Shown here: positions 1 to 8,080 of the stretch, one piece after another | Layout of the letters: every line of letters begins with the position of its first letter | Numbering within the stretch: the first letter of the stretch is position 1 | Assembly (NCBI GenBank): GCA_016946835.1 | Contig: JACVTC010000752.1 | Span: 1 to 10,265 of the forward strand | DNA length: 10,265 bases | DNA from: Neocallimastix lanati (nom. inval.) | Lineage: Eukaryota; Neocallimastigomycota; Neocallimastigomycetes; Neocallimastigales; Neocallimastigaceae | Direction of reading: 5' to 3' | Notes under the pieces: generated by a model | The model's database searches: none | Seen by the model: only the letters and a program-made list of their open reading frames with translations | What the model was told of the DNA's origin: nothing | Translations under genes and position numbers: made by a program

Positions 1-780
1 TTAATTAAAAGATATTCTTGTAATATAAATATAAGGTTTTATTATATATATTTGTTAATATTGTATAATATATATTATATTATATAATAAATAATAAAAA
101 ATAATATATAATAATATATGTGATATATTATTAATATACTACTCAATTTATTAAAATTAAATTTATCATTTTCTGTAAATATATGGTTTTGATTTTAATT
201 TCATTCTATTTTAATTTTACAAATCAAAAAAAAAAAAAAATCAAAAAAAAAAGTTAAATATATATATATAATTTTATAATACATACATAATAGTATATAA
301 TACATAATATATAATAATAAATAATAAATAATATATTCTATAAAATATGTAATATATATTATATTATATATTGTATATATTAATAATAATATATTCTATG
401 TTATTTAAATTCAAAACATCTTAAATTTTACATAGTAGTTATAGTAATTATAATATATTTGAATAAATTGTATAAAAAATAATATGAAGGCTTTCTATAA
501 CGAATAAATTTTATTTCTCAGCAAATTTAAAATTCGAAATAATAGCCATAAATATTAAATAATATATTATAAAATATAGTATTAATATATGGAAATGTCA
601 TTTTATAAGAAAATATAGAGAAAAAAAAAAAAGTAACCATCATTTTTATTAAAGTGAAAAGAACAGGTAAAATTTTTTATATTTTATATTTATAATATAT
701 TATATATTAATTATTAATTACTATAAATGTTTTATTTATTATATATTTTATTAATTATTAGAAAGAAATTTTATATCAGT
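1..780. other. AT-rich intergenic DNA, no gene seen
   Basis: This stretch is almost entirely A and T, with many TATA/ATAT runs and short A-homopolymers at about 227-252 and 620-632. All six frames are broken by frequent stops. No RNA gene, splice signal or coding-like codon pattern stands out. It looks like ordinary spacer of an AT-extreme eukaryotic genome. Confidence 0.7.
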
Positions 781-953
781 AAAAAATTCTAAATAACAAT
801 GGCTTAAGTCTTTTATTTTATTTAGCTAATATGTATCTAATTTAAGTAAATCATCATCTTTGCCTTCAAACTTTTATCATTAATATTTTAATATTGAGAA
901 AATTAAAATATATAAAAACCTTTTAGGAATTTAGATTTTTTTTTTTTTTTTTT

Positions 954-970
954 GGAAGGGGGGAGGGGAA
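954..970 (+). other. G-rich polypurine tract after T18
   Basis: A run of 18 T (936-953) is followed directly by a purine-only stretch with G-runs of 2, 6 and 4 separated by A's. It is the most G-dense point in the window. It may be a degenerate retrotransposon polypurine tract, like the two similar tracts at 1441 and 1678, or a two-tier G-quadruplex former. The sequence shows only the composition; either role is inference. Confidence 0.35.
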
Positions 971-1254
971 ATAAGCAACATAAAATAAAGAACATAAAAT
1001 ATTAAAAGAAAGTTACTTAACTGATTTTTTGAGAGCTGACTGTTTAAAATTCATATTTATTCTGGAAATAGCCTAAAGCGAGAAAATTAACAAAAATTAG
1101 CCTTCAAGAAGAAATTAACTGAATCTTATTGAATTATGAAACAATTTATATTATTTATTAATAAATCTAAGTGGCTAGAATAATATAATTAATTAAAAAT
1201 GTAATCAATTTTAATACCTTAAGATTCTAATTTATCAAATACACGGATATATAA

Positions 1255-1401
1255 TTAATAATAATCGCTAAAACTGCAAAGCAAAAATATAAGAGGAATT
1301 CACACAAATTAAGATGGCATAATAATACCCTTCAAGAGAAAGGTTTCTGTTATATAAATGGTACATATAAATCATATATTATAAGAGATGTCTTTAAATT
1401 C
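1255..1401 (+). pseudogene. Short coding-like relic, possibly retroelement-derived
   Basis: One frame stays open for 48 codons, from just after a TAA at 1252-1254 to a TAA at 1399-1401. That is notable in DNA where stops come every few codons. The peptide is not low-complexity: it has two Trp/Cys-containing stretches (LRWHNNTLQEKGFCYINGTY) and a Lys/Arg-rich beginning. It uses codons rare in the spacer, such as GGC, GAG, AGG and GTC. There is no ATG at the open start, so it is a fragment, not an intact gene. A polypurine tract begins 40 bp downstream, which fits the 3' end of a decayed LTR retrotransposon. I do not recognise a specific domain, and chance is possible. Confidence 0.3.
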
Positions 1402-1440
1402 ATCTAATATTAATGGTTTAATAATATTAATATTTACTTT

Positions 1441-1450
1441 AAGGGGGGAA
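1441..1450 (+). mobile_element. Candidate retrotransposon polypurine tract (degenerate)
   Basis: AAGGGGGGAA stands in otherwise nearly G-free DNA, about 40 bp after the 48-codon relic. In one frame it lies inside a short peptide ending in TLRGELLI. Plus-strand priming tracts of LTR retrotransposons look like this and lie next to the 3' LTR. Here the TG expected at an LTR edge is missing (TTATTA follows), so any LTR would be decayed. Confidence 0.3.
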
Positions 1451-1669
1451 TTATTAATATAAATATAATTAAAAAAATTTTTTAACAATATTTAAATCGA
1501 ATTAAAGAATTAATATAATATAAAAATTATATTATTCATATAAAATTAAGAGCTAATTTTGAATATAGAAATAACTAATAATTTAATAATATCAAGCTAT
1601 ATTATAAAATAGGATAATTTTATATATACACATATTCACCAGTAAACCAATTTATTCATTATAGAATAA

Positions 1670-1717
1670 CTAGGATTAAGGGGGAATGTAAGAATATATG
1701 AAATATATGAAAAATAA
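1670..1717 (+). mobile_element. Candidate copia-like 3' end: LGLRGNV, PPT, then TGT
   Basis: AAGGGGGAA (1678-1686) is followed directly by TGTAAGAATA, which has the form of a polypurine tract joined to the 5' edge of an LTR (TG...). The frame crossing it reads LGLRGNVRIYEIYEK and then stops at 1715-1717; a stop also lies just upstream at 1667-1669. Ty1/copia polyproteins often end close to or across the tract, and the LRG codons are partly forced by the G-run, so the peptide is weak support by itself. No second LTR copy, primer-binding site or target-site duplication could be recognised. If real, the LTR would run right into the AAT-repeat region. Confidence 0.35.
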
Positions 1718-1865
1718 ACTTCAAACGTATTGAAACTATTGAAATTTCAATACTTTATGAGCCACAATGTATTAATATAAAATCATGTAATTTAGAATAA
1801 TTTAATATTAGTAATTCTTTCTCATAAAATGTATTAATAAAATTAACATAATTATAAACTCTTAA

Positions 1866-1882
1866 CAATAATAATATTAATA

Positions 1883-1918
<36 letters not shown>

Positions 1919-2003
1919 TAATAATAATAATTAATAATAATAATAATAATACGTAAATAATAATAGTAATAATAATACGTAAATAATTATAATAATAACA
2001 ATA
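1866..2003. repeat. AAT trinucleotide microsatellite with nested 26-bp repeat
   Basis: Imperfect (AAT)n/(TAA)n runs through most of this interval, broken by TTA and ACT variants. Within it, aataataatacgtaaataat occurs at 1942-1961 and again at 1968-1987, a 26-bp period. The ACGT interruptions are shared by both copies, so the inner part grew by segmental duplication as well as by slippage. Confidence 0.8.
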
Positions 2004-4130
2004 TTTTTTTTATGTAAATATTACTAATAATAATAAAAAATTTCTTATTAAAATTTTTAATTTTATATAACTTGTAACTCGAAAATAAACATTAAAACCA
2101 TTGAATTAATTGTATTATATACACATATTAATAATAAACTTTCATTGATTTAATTTATGAAATATTTATTATTAAATTGTAATATATTTTAATATAAATA
2201 TATATTGCTAAATATTTATCCTTTTTTTTTTTTTTTTTATATTATTATTATTAATAAATTCTAATTATTATGAAAATTAACATATTTAATATTTATTAGA
2301 TAATTATTATTAATTAAATTATACTTTTTAATTAACACTTAGGGACAGATATATATGTGTAATATTATATATATATATAAAATTTCATATTTTTTGATGT
2401 TCTTTTAATTTCTTTTAATTTTTGATTTTATTTTATTTTTTATTCTTTTTTTTTTTTCTTTATTTTTATTTTTTTTTATATATTTATTTATTTTTCTTAT
2501 TACATAAATAATTTAAACAATTTTTTATTATTATTTTAATCAATTTTGTTGATTTATTTTTAACAAAACGATTAATTTTTTTTTTTTATTATTATAAATA
2601 TTTTTATTTTGTTGATAATTTATTTATTTAGTTAATTATTTTTGTTTTTATTAAAATAAAATAATAATTAAGTAAAAAATTTCACAAATAATAGCAACAA
2701 TAATAATAAAAATAAAAAGAAAATTGTTTAGTTTTCATTAGAAATTAAAATATATATTTATTTGAAATTATATTTATAAATCAATAATATAAATATTATT
2801 ATTATTATTTTTTGATTTATATTAATTTTAGTATAAAAAGGATTTATATATAATATTATATTAAATATATTATTTTATTTTCTTTAAATTAATATTTTGT
2901 ATAAAATAATAGTATCCCTTTTCATTTAAAAGAGTATCAAAATAACAATATATTTATATTATTATTATTTACATAAATAGCAGTACAATTCAATATTTAT
3001 ATAAAATATTAAAAAACAAAGGAGAAAATAAAAATATTTTTATATATACTAGATAAATCAAAAAAAAATCAAAAATTTATATATATAAAAGTATTAATAT
3101 ATATTAATATATAAAAGAGCATATAAAAATGAATTAAAAAATTATATATATAATATATATAAACCAAAATAACTATAAAATTATATAAATCTTATTGTTA
3201 GATTATCGATTTTCTTTATATTAAGTTTAAAATATTTATTTTTTTTCTTATTTTTACATTTAATCATTTTTCAATTTAATCAAATCATATTTAAAACATA
3301 TAAATCTTTTTAAAATCAATTTTACTTTATTTTATTATTTAATTTTATTATCTTATATTTAAAAACATATAATTATTAATTTCAAATATAACATAATATA
3401 TATTAAAATATTAGAACTTAATTTAATATATAATCTTTAATTTATATTTTTATATTTATTAACATATTCAACTAAATATTTTTTTTTTCTTTTTAATATT
3501 ATTAAAATTTGATTATTATCTATAAATTTATAAGTATAAATAATCTTTAAAAAATAATTTAAAAATATTTTTATTTTTGTAAATACTTTTTATTCAATAT
3601 TCTATATATATAATATTTTATAATATTTTATATATTATATTTTAAATAAAAATATAAACAAAAATAAAAGTGTTCAAAGAATAGCTTTGATATATTAATA
3701 TTATACAACATCCTATCCGAACATAACCTTTAAAATAATTCATATTAATAATTAATAAAAATAATTTAAACCATTATTTTAATTATTTCCCGAAAAGTAT
3801 ATATAAAGTATTAATTTGTTGTTAAAAACTATTCTTTATAGGTAAATATAAGAAAATATATGAATAATTGTTTTAAATGATAAAAATAATATAAATATAT
3901 GTTTAAACAATCTTTAAAAAAATTAATCAATTATTAATATTTATTATATCTTTTTATATAATATAAGACATAATTAAATTATTAAATATCACATATAAGA
4001 AATTAAAAATAACTACAATATTCATTATTTAATGATATTCTGAATAAGTTTTTTAAATATTGTAAAATAAAAACTTTTTATATCTTATTTACGATTTTCA
4101 TTTTTATAAATAAAGATATATTTTTATTAT
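2004..4130. other. AT-rich spacer, no gene seen
   Basis: Homopolymer and dinucleotide AT tracts dominate, for example T17 near 2222 and long T-rich stretches at 2398-2510 and 2570-2660. The only locally less extreme patch is about 3665-3735. It contains no recognisable tRNA or 5S element and no open frame of note. Both strands are stop-rich throughout. Confidence 0.65.
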
Positions 4131-4200
4131 TTGTTGAAACAGATCTGAAAAATTGCTTATTTTTCATTATTTTTAAATTTTCAGACAATTGAATCAACAA
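4131..4200. promoter_or_regulatory. Imperfect inverted repeat upstream of the gene
   Basis: TTGTTGA (4131-4137) and TCTGAAAA (4144-4151) are matched in inverted order by TTTTCAGA (4178-4185) and TCAACAA (4194-4200). This would give two stem blocks of 8 and 7 bp with a 6x8 internal loop and a 26-nt terminal loop. It lies about 280 bp before the start codon. It could be a protein-binding or structural element, but 7-8 bp arms are not strong evidence in this composition. Confidence 0.3.
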
Positions 4201-4337
4201 TAATTCAACATAAATAATATTCAAAACGTTTTATTATATTTTTAAATACGATTTCTACTTTTTGCTATTGTAATTATTATATAATAGTAGAAATATATTT
4301 ATTCGTAATTCCAATTAAATAAATATTGCTAGAAATA

Positions 4338-4379
4338 CTTTTTTATTTTCTTTTTATTCTTTTTATTTTCATTTCTTTT

Positions 4380-4411
<32 letters not shown>
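4338..4411 (+). promoter_or_regulatory. Pyrimidine-rich tract ending in T30, likely core promoter
   Basis: The + strand is almost only T with scattered C and A, and ends in 30 uninterrupted T (4382-4411). The tract ends 67 bp before the ATG. Poly(dA:dT) tracts disfavour nucleosomes and mark promoters in fungi and other AT-rich eukaryotes, so a promoter role is the natural reading. The transcription start itself cannot be placed; the 5' UTR is probably within 4412-4478. Confidence 0.5.
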
Positions 4412-4478
4412 CAAATATTTAAATATCTGAAGAAAGCTGTTGCCGAATTTTTATAATTCATAATTTAATTATTTTATT

Positions 4479-4535
4479 ATGGGCGAAACTAAATCAAGTG
4501 AAAATTTACCGGTTGCTGCTGACGTTTTAGTGGTA

Positions 4536-4566
<31 letters not shown>

Positions 4567-7370
4567 CTAAAACTAAAAAAAATTGACGAAATAAATAACT
4601 AAATAATAAAAAATTCATTTCTTAAATGATTTATATATATGAGTGAGAGAAAAATTAAGTAAATACTAAATTTTTTGAAATTAAATTATTATATTGTTAA
4701 AATTTAAAGGGTAATGTACTTCAACAAGAACCATCAAGCTTTATACCTTTAGAAAAGGAAGATAATTCAAAGAAATCCATTTTAAAGTCACAAAAGCCTA
4801 TAAAGGCAAACAATGTGAATGACATTGATGATAAAATAGGCGAAGTTCCAAGTGCAGCAGAAGATACCTCGGCATATGATACTAAGAATAATAATTCAAC
4901 CAATAATTCAAACAACAATGCAACAAATTACAATTCTACATCAAATAATAATAATGTACCGACTTCTTCAGCATCGACACCACTAAATTCTTCATATTTT
5001 GGTAATAGGAGCAATACAAATATAAATGGTGCAAAGAAATCATTTGAAAAAAGGTATAATTCAATTTCTTTTTCTCCAAATGTTAATCTTCATTCATCAG
5101 TTTTAAATTCATCCCCAATTTTAAAGCCAAAAAAGACTCTTCATGTAACCAATTTCACTATGAATAAATGTGCTTTGCGTAATATACTTTTATCATTTTC
5201 GGGTTTCAAAACGGTGGCTTTTTATCAAGATTATTGTTTTGTTGTTTTTGCAGATATCGAAAGTGCAACCAAAGCTGCTGAGCATCTTTTAGCAACAACA
5301 AAATTGAAAGTAAATTTTTCAAAAGCTGATTATATACCAAACGTTGTTTCTCCTTCATCTATTGGTAATCCAAATTCAATTTTGCATGTTACAAATTATC
5401 CAACCTCAACAACTGAAGCTGAAATGATTGAAATGTATTCATCATATCCTGGATATTTACATATTCATTTCTCAAAAAATTTCAGTTTAGTTTATTATCA
5501 AGATATTGCATCAGCAAAAAATGTGTTACAACATATGAATCAAACAACTAATTTTACAACTATTTATTCTATTAAAAATGCTAATAATAGTCCAATTAAT
5601 ATGAATAATAATTATCATAATAATATTCCAAACGGACCTCCACCACCATTTAATCCAATGATGAATAATGGTTATCGTAATATGAATATAAACGGAGGTA
5701 TAATTATGAATAATAGTTATCCACCACCACCAGTATCTGCCACTGGCCCAGCAGCCACAAACTTTAATTCAAATGGTGTAATGAATCATCCTCACAATAA
5801 AGGAGTTAATATTTCACCAAATGGACCACATAATAATAGTTTTATAAAGTATAATAATAGTAATAATAATTTAGCTGGTTTAGCTAACAATGTAAATGTT
5901 AAAGGTATGAATAGCTTTACATTGCCAACAAATGGTAATTCAAATAGCTCAGGTAATCTTTATGGATATAATAAGCCTAATACAAATATGAATAATGGAC
6001 CATTAAAGATGAATAATAGCATGCAAAATAATCCGGCAAATGGAATGAATTATTTTGGTGGCATGTCAAATCCAATGAATTTATCAACAAATGTCGATAA
6101 TACAAATAAGAATTTTAATAATCCATATAAAACTCAAAATAGTGCTTTAAGAAAACAAAGTGAAGGTGCAGAATTATCAGCACAACTTCTCAATTTAAAT
6201 CTTTCTCGTGGTATGATGAATAATAATAAAGATGATTCTACTTCTAGTAATGATATTAGTTCTTTGATTCAATCAAAAAGTGATTCTAATATTAAAGGCC
6301 TATTGAATCGTAAGAACTCTTCATCTTTTGTGACCGCTATTGAAAATAATAATCTTGGAAATAACGACAATACAAATTCAAACAATTCTGGTATTAATTC
6401 AAATAGTAATTCCTCATTCTTTAAAAAGAGTTCTATCTATGACGATATTAATGGTTTAAAATCATCAAATTCAAGTCAATTATTAAGTGCTGGTAACTAT
6501 GGAATGGATAGAAGTGAATTTATAAATTCAAGAAAACTTTCTAATGGCTCTTCTGTTTTAATGGATAATACTCAAAAAAATAATTATAATAATTATTCAA
6601 ATAATAAATACATGATTCCGCCAGATGTTACTATTACTCCAGATTACATAAATGTAATGAAAGGAAATGGTTATAATTCTATGTTACCTCTTCAAAATTA
6701 TAGTAATTATCCAACAAGTCAGCAATCAATTCAAAATGATACTAACAAAGTTAATATTAGTGATACTATTTCAAAAGATATGTTTAACAAGAAGAATTAT
6801 TCTGAAGCGAATGATCCAAATTCTATTTTTAATAATTTAAATAGGACCTTATCTGATACTGCTTTATCACAGAATCTTGAAGATGGTACAGCCGCAAATA
6901 CTAGTATGTCTTTAAATCCAATTGATAAATTGCATCAAACAATTCAGCTAAATAATTCTACTAATGAACTTTCTATGAGTACAAATAAACTTCGACAGAG
7001 TAATACTGGTTCATCAACGTTTAATATTGCTAATGACAAACTTTCATTTATGCCATTAACCATGGGTGGTGGTCCTGGATCTGTATTAAATGCTGGTAAT
7101 AATGATAATATTAGAACAAATCCATTAAAACAACATTCAATTTCAAGTCTTGATTTATTAGGAATGAAAAATTTATATAATGGATCATTTAATACTAATA
7201 ATAGTTCCATTGGTTCTTCAAGTTTTAGTAATCAATTACTGAAGACAACAAAGAGTGAAATATCATTTGTTCCACCTGCTTCAAGCTCTAATTCTTCCCA
7301 TATGTTGATTTTAATGGTAATAATAATATATTGTCATCAGGCCTTGGTAATACTTCCTTTACTAGTTTAA
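4479..7370 (+). CDS. Two-RRM, Asn/Ser-rich RNA-binding protein (PTB/hnRNP L-like RRMs); join 4479-4532, 4710-7370
   Basis: Probable sequence-specific mRNA-binding regulator acting in splicing, mRNA stability or translation. The start is ATG 4479, the first ATG after an in-frame TAA at 4461. Exon 1 encodes MGETKSSENLPVAADVLV, and a phase-0 intron joins it to exon 2, so the GTG at 4815 is internal (Val-54). The protein is about 904 residues to the TAA at 7368-7370. Residues 1-160 are acidic and then Asn/Ser-rich. RRM1 is at about 162-224 and RRM2 at about 243-305. Then come two proline tetrads (328-331, 356-359) and about 500 residues of Asn/Ser/Met/Gly-rich disordered, prion-like sequence. Seven R/K-x-x-S-type sites are scattered through it. 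No signal peptide or membrane segment is seen. The last 20 or so residues (LILMVIIIYC...) are hydrophobic and unlike the rest, because the reading frame is lost near 7300. The RRM assignment is solid. The PTB/hnRNP L resemblance is moderate; a Whi3/Scw1-type fungal regulator is the alternative. Confidence 0.85.
4533..4709 (+). other. Spliceosomal intron 1 (177 nt, phase 0)
   Basis: The donor is GTAAGT (4533-4538) and the acceptor is TTTAAAG (ending 4709). TACTAA at 4664-4669 is a good branch-site candidate 40 nt before the acceptor AG. Removing the intron joins exon 1 in frame to the 35 open codons that precede 4815. If it is retained, an in-frame TGA at 4584 truncates the protein. A 29-T run (4538-4566) follows the donor directly; U-rich sequence in this position helps U1 snRNP recruitment through TIA-1/Nam8-type proteins in other eukaryotes. 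Confidence 0.85.
5139..5324 (+). other. RRM domain 1
   Basis: The beta1/RNP2 strand is LHVTNF and the beta3/RNP1 strand is QDYCFVVF, which keeps the two RNP1 aromatics (Tyr, Phe). Helix alpha2 follows (ADIESATKAAEHLL), then a beta4 strand LKVNFSK. RNP2 has His where most RRMs have Tyr/Phe. That substitution, and the K-V-x-F-S-K ending, are typical of PTB and hnRNP L RRMs. The domain is about 63 residues, somewhat short, mainly in the alpha1-beta3 region. Confidence 0.85.
5382..5570 (+). other. RRM domain 2 (divergent)
   Basis: RNP2 is LHVTNY, nearly identical to RRM1. The helix EAEMIEMYSSYPG follows, then RNP1 KNFSLVYY, in which one of the two usual aromatics is Leu, then alpha2 IASAKNVLQHM. 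About 18 residues separate it from RRM1, so the two probably form a tandem unit. Loss of RNP1/RNP2 aromatics suggests RNA binding by a PTB-like mode or a protein-interaction role; this is inference. Confidence 0.75.
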
Positions 7371-7483
7371 ATGCTTATCCTTCTATTTTAAATAAAAGCA
7401 GATCTTTCTGTGCTATAAATTCTTTAACTGTACATTATACTTTTCGAAATCATTTTTTAGTACAAATCAAATTTGATTTATAA
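7292..7483 (+). pseudogene. Displaced 3' coding segment of the RRM gene (frameshift)
   Basis: After 7304 the main frame becomes hydrophobic and stops at 7370. Another frame, open from 7292, reads DFNGNNNILSSGLGNTSF and continues SLNAYPSILNKSRSF before a TAA at 7481-7483. Its codons (AAT, GGT, TCA, ACT, TTA) match the gene, so this is most likely its true C-terminal region displaced by one missing base (or two extra) between 7292 and 7307. No slippery heptamer suited to -1 frameshifting is visible at the junction, so a sequencing error or a mutation is more likely than programmed frameshifting. Confidence 0.6.
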
Positions 7484-7492
7484 ATCAAATTT
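7469..7492. promoter_or_regulatory. Perfect 24-bp palindrome over the shifted-frame stop
   Basis: The 24 bases equal their own reverse complement: AAATTTGATT, a TATA centre, then AATCAAATTT. In RNA this makes a 10-bp stem with a 4-nt loop. Another palindrome (AAATCAAATTTGATTT, 7464-7479) overlaps its left half. The TAA at 7481-7483 lies in the element. It may be a 3'-end or mRNA-stability hairpin, or a dimeric protein site. Confidence 0.5.
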
Positions 7493-7810
7493 TGTATTAT
7501 CCGCATTTGAAATATATAATATCATTAAAAGTATAAATATTAGCAACAAAAGTGATTGCATAGAAGAAACGAGACAATAATTTTAAATCTTGTTTCCAAT
7601 AATTAAAAATTAGAATCATTTAAGATTTCCAATGTGGTATTTTCTTCGATTATTATTTGTCATTTTTCATACATACACTATATAACACACTTTATGAATT
7701 AACGTAAAATTATTTTATATAAGAAATATAAATTAGTAATTATAAATAATATTATGAATGAAAATTCTTTAATATAGATTTAATATACATAAATTTATTA
7801 TTAATACTTC
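7484..7810 (+). other. Probable 3' UTR and proximal downstream spacer
   Basis: The composition is less extreme than the distant spacer up to about 7690 (for example around 7550-7580 and 7620-7650), as expected of transcribed flank. No clear poly(A) signal can be chosen, because AATAAA-like strings are everywhere. A 40-codon open stretch at 7461-7580 continues the main frame only if a terminal intron is assumed. Confidence 0.4.
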
Positions 7811-7816
7811 TGTTTA

Positions 7817-8080
7817 TTTTATATTTATTTTATATTTATTTTATATTTATTTTATATTTATTTTATATTTATTTTATATTTATTTTATATTTATTATTTA
7901 TTTATTTTATATGTATTATTTATTTATTTTATATGTATTATTTATTTATTTTATATTTATTTATTTATTATTCATTATTCAATTATTCATTATTCATTAT
8001 TTATTATTTATTTATTTATTTATTTATTTATTATTCAATTATTTATATTTATTATTTATTATTTAATTTATTTCTAATAT
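7817..8080. repeat. 11-bp/22-bp AT minisatellite with TTTA/ATTC tail
   Basis: Seven perfect tandem copies of TTTTATATTTA fill 7817-7893. They are followed by three copies of a 22-bp unit (7894-7915, 7916-7937, 7938-7959); the first two end in ATGTA and the third in ATTTA. The 22-bp unit is twice the 11-bp period, a sign of higher-order growth. From 7960 to about 8080 the array decays into mixed TTTA, TTA and TTATTCA repeats. Confidence 0.85.

Noticed and set aside
60-400. Many TATA/ATAT palindromes
   Set aside because: Expected by chance at this A+T content; no matched G/C positions that would suggest selection.
3690-3735. Possible tRNA or 5S fragment in a less AT-rich patch
   Set aside because: No A-box/B-box pair or cloverleaf arms could be drawn on either strand.
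4815-4817. GTG as the start codon of the long ORF
   Set aside because: Nuclear eukaryotic genes rarely start at GTG, and the frame is open upstream to a good splice acceptor joining ATG 4479.
4721-4918. 65-codon minus-strand ORF
   Set aside because: Antisense shadow of exon 2 of the RRM gene; its hydrophobic Phe/Leu/Ser composition is what complementing Asn/Lys/Ser-rich codons gives.
6944-7210. 88-codon minus-strand ORF
   Set aside because: Antisense shadow of the Asn/Ser-rich tail, with no independent start context or splice signals.
7292-7310. Programmed -1 ribosomal frameshift
   Set aside because: No X-XXY-YYZ slippery heptamer in the overlap of the two frames; a missing base explains the pattern more simply.
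7317-7340. 24-nt GT...CAG micro-intron
   Set aside because: Too short for a spliceosomal intron, and a multiple of three, so it would not repair the frame.
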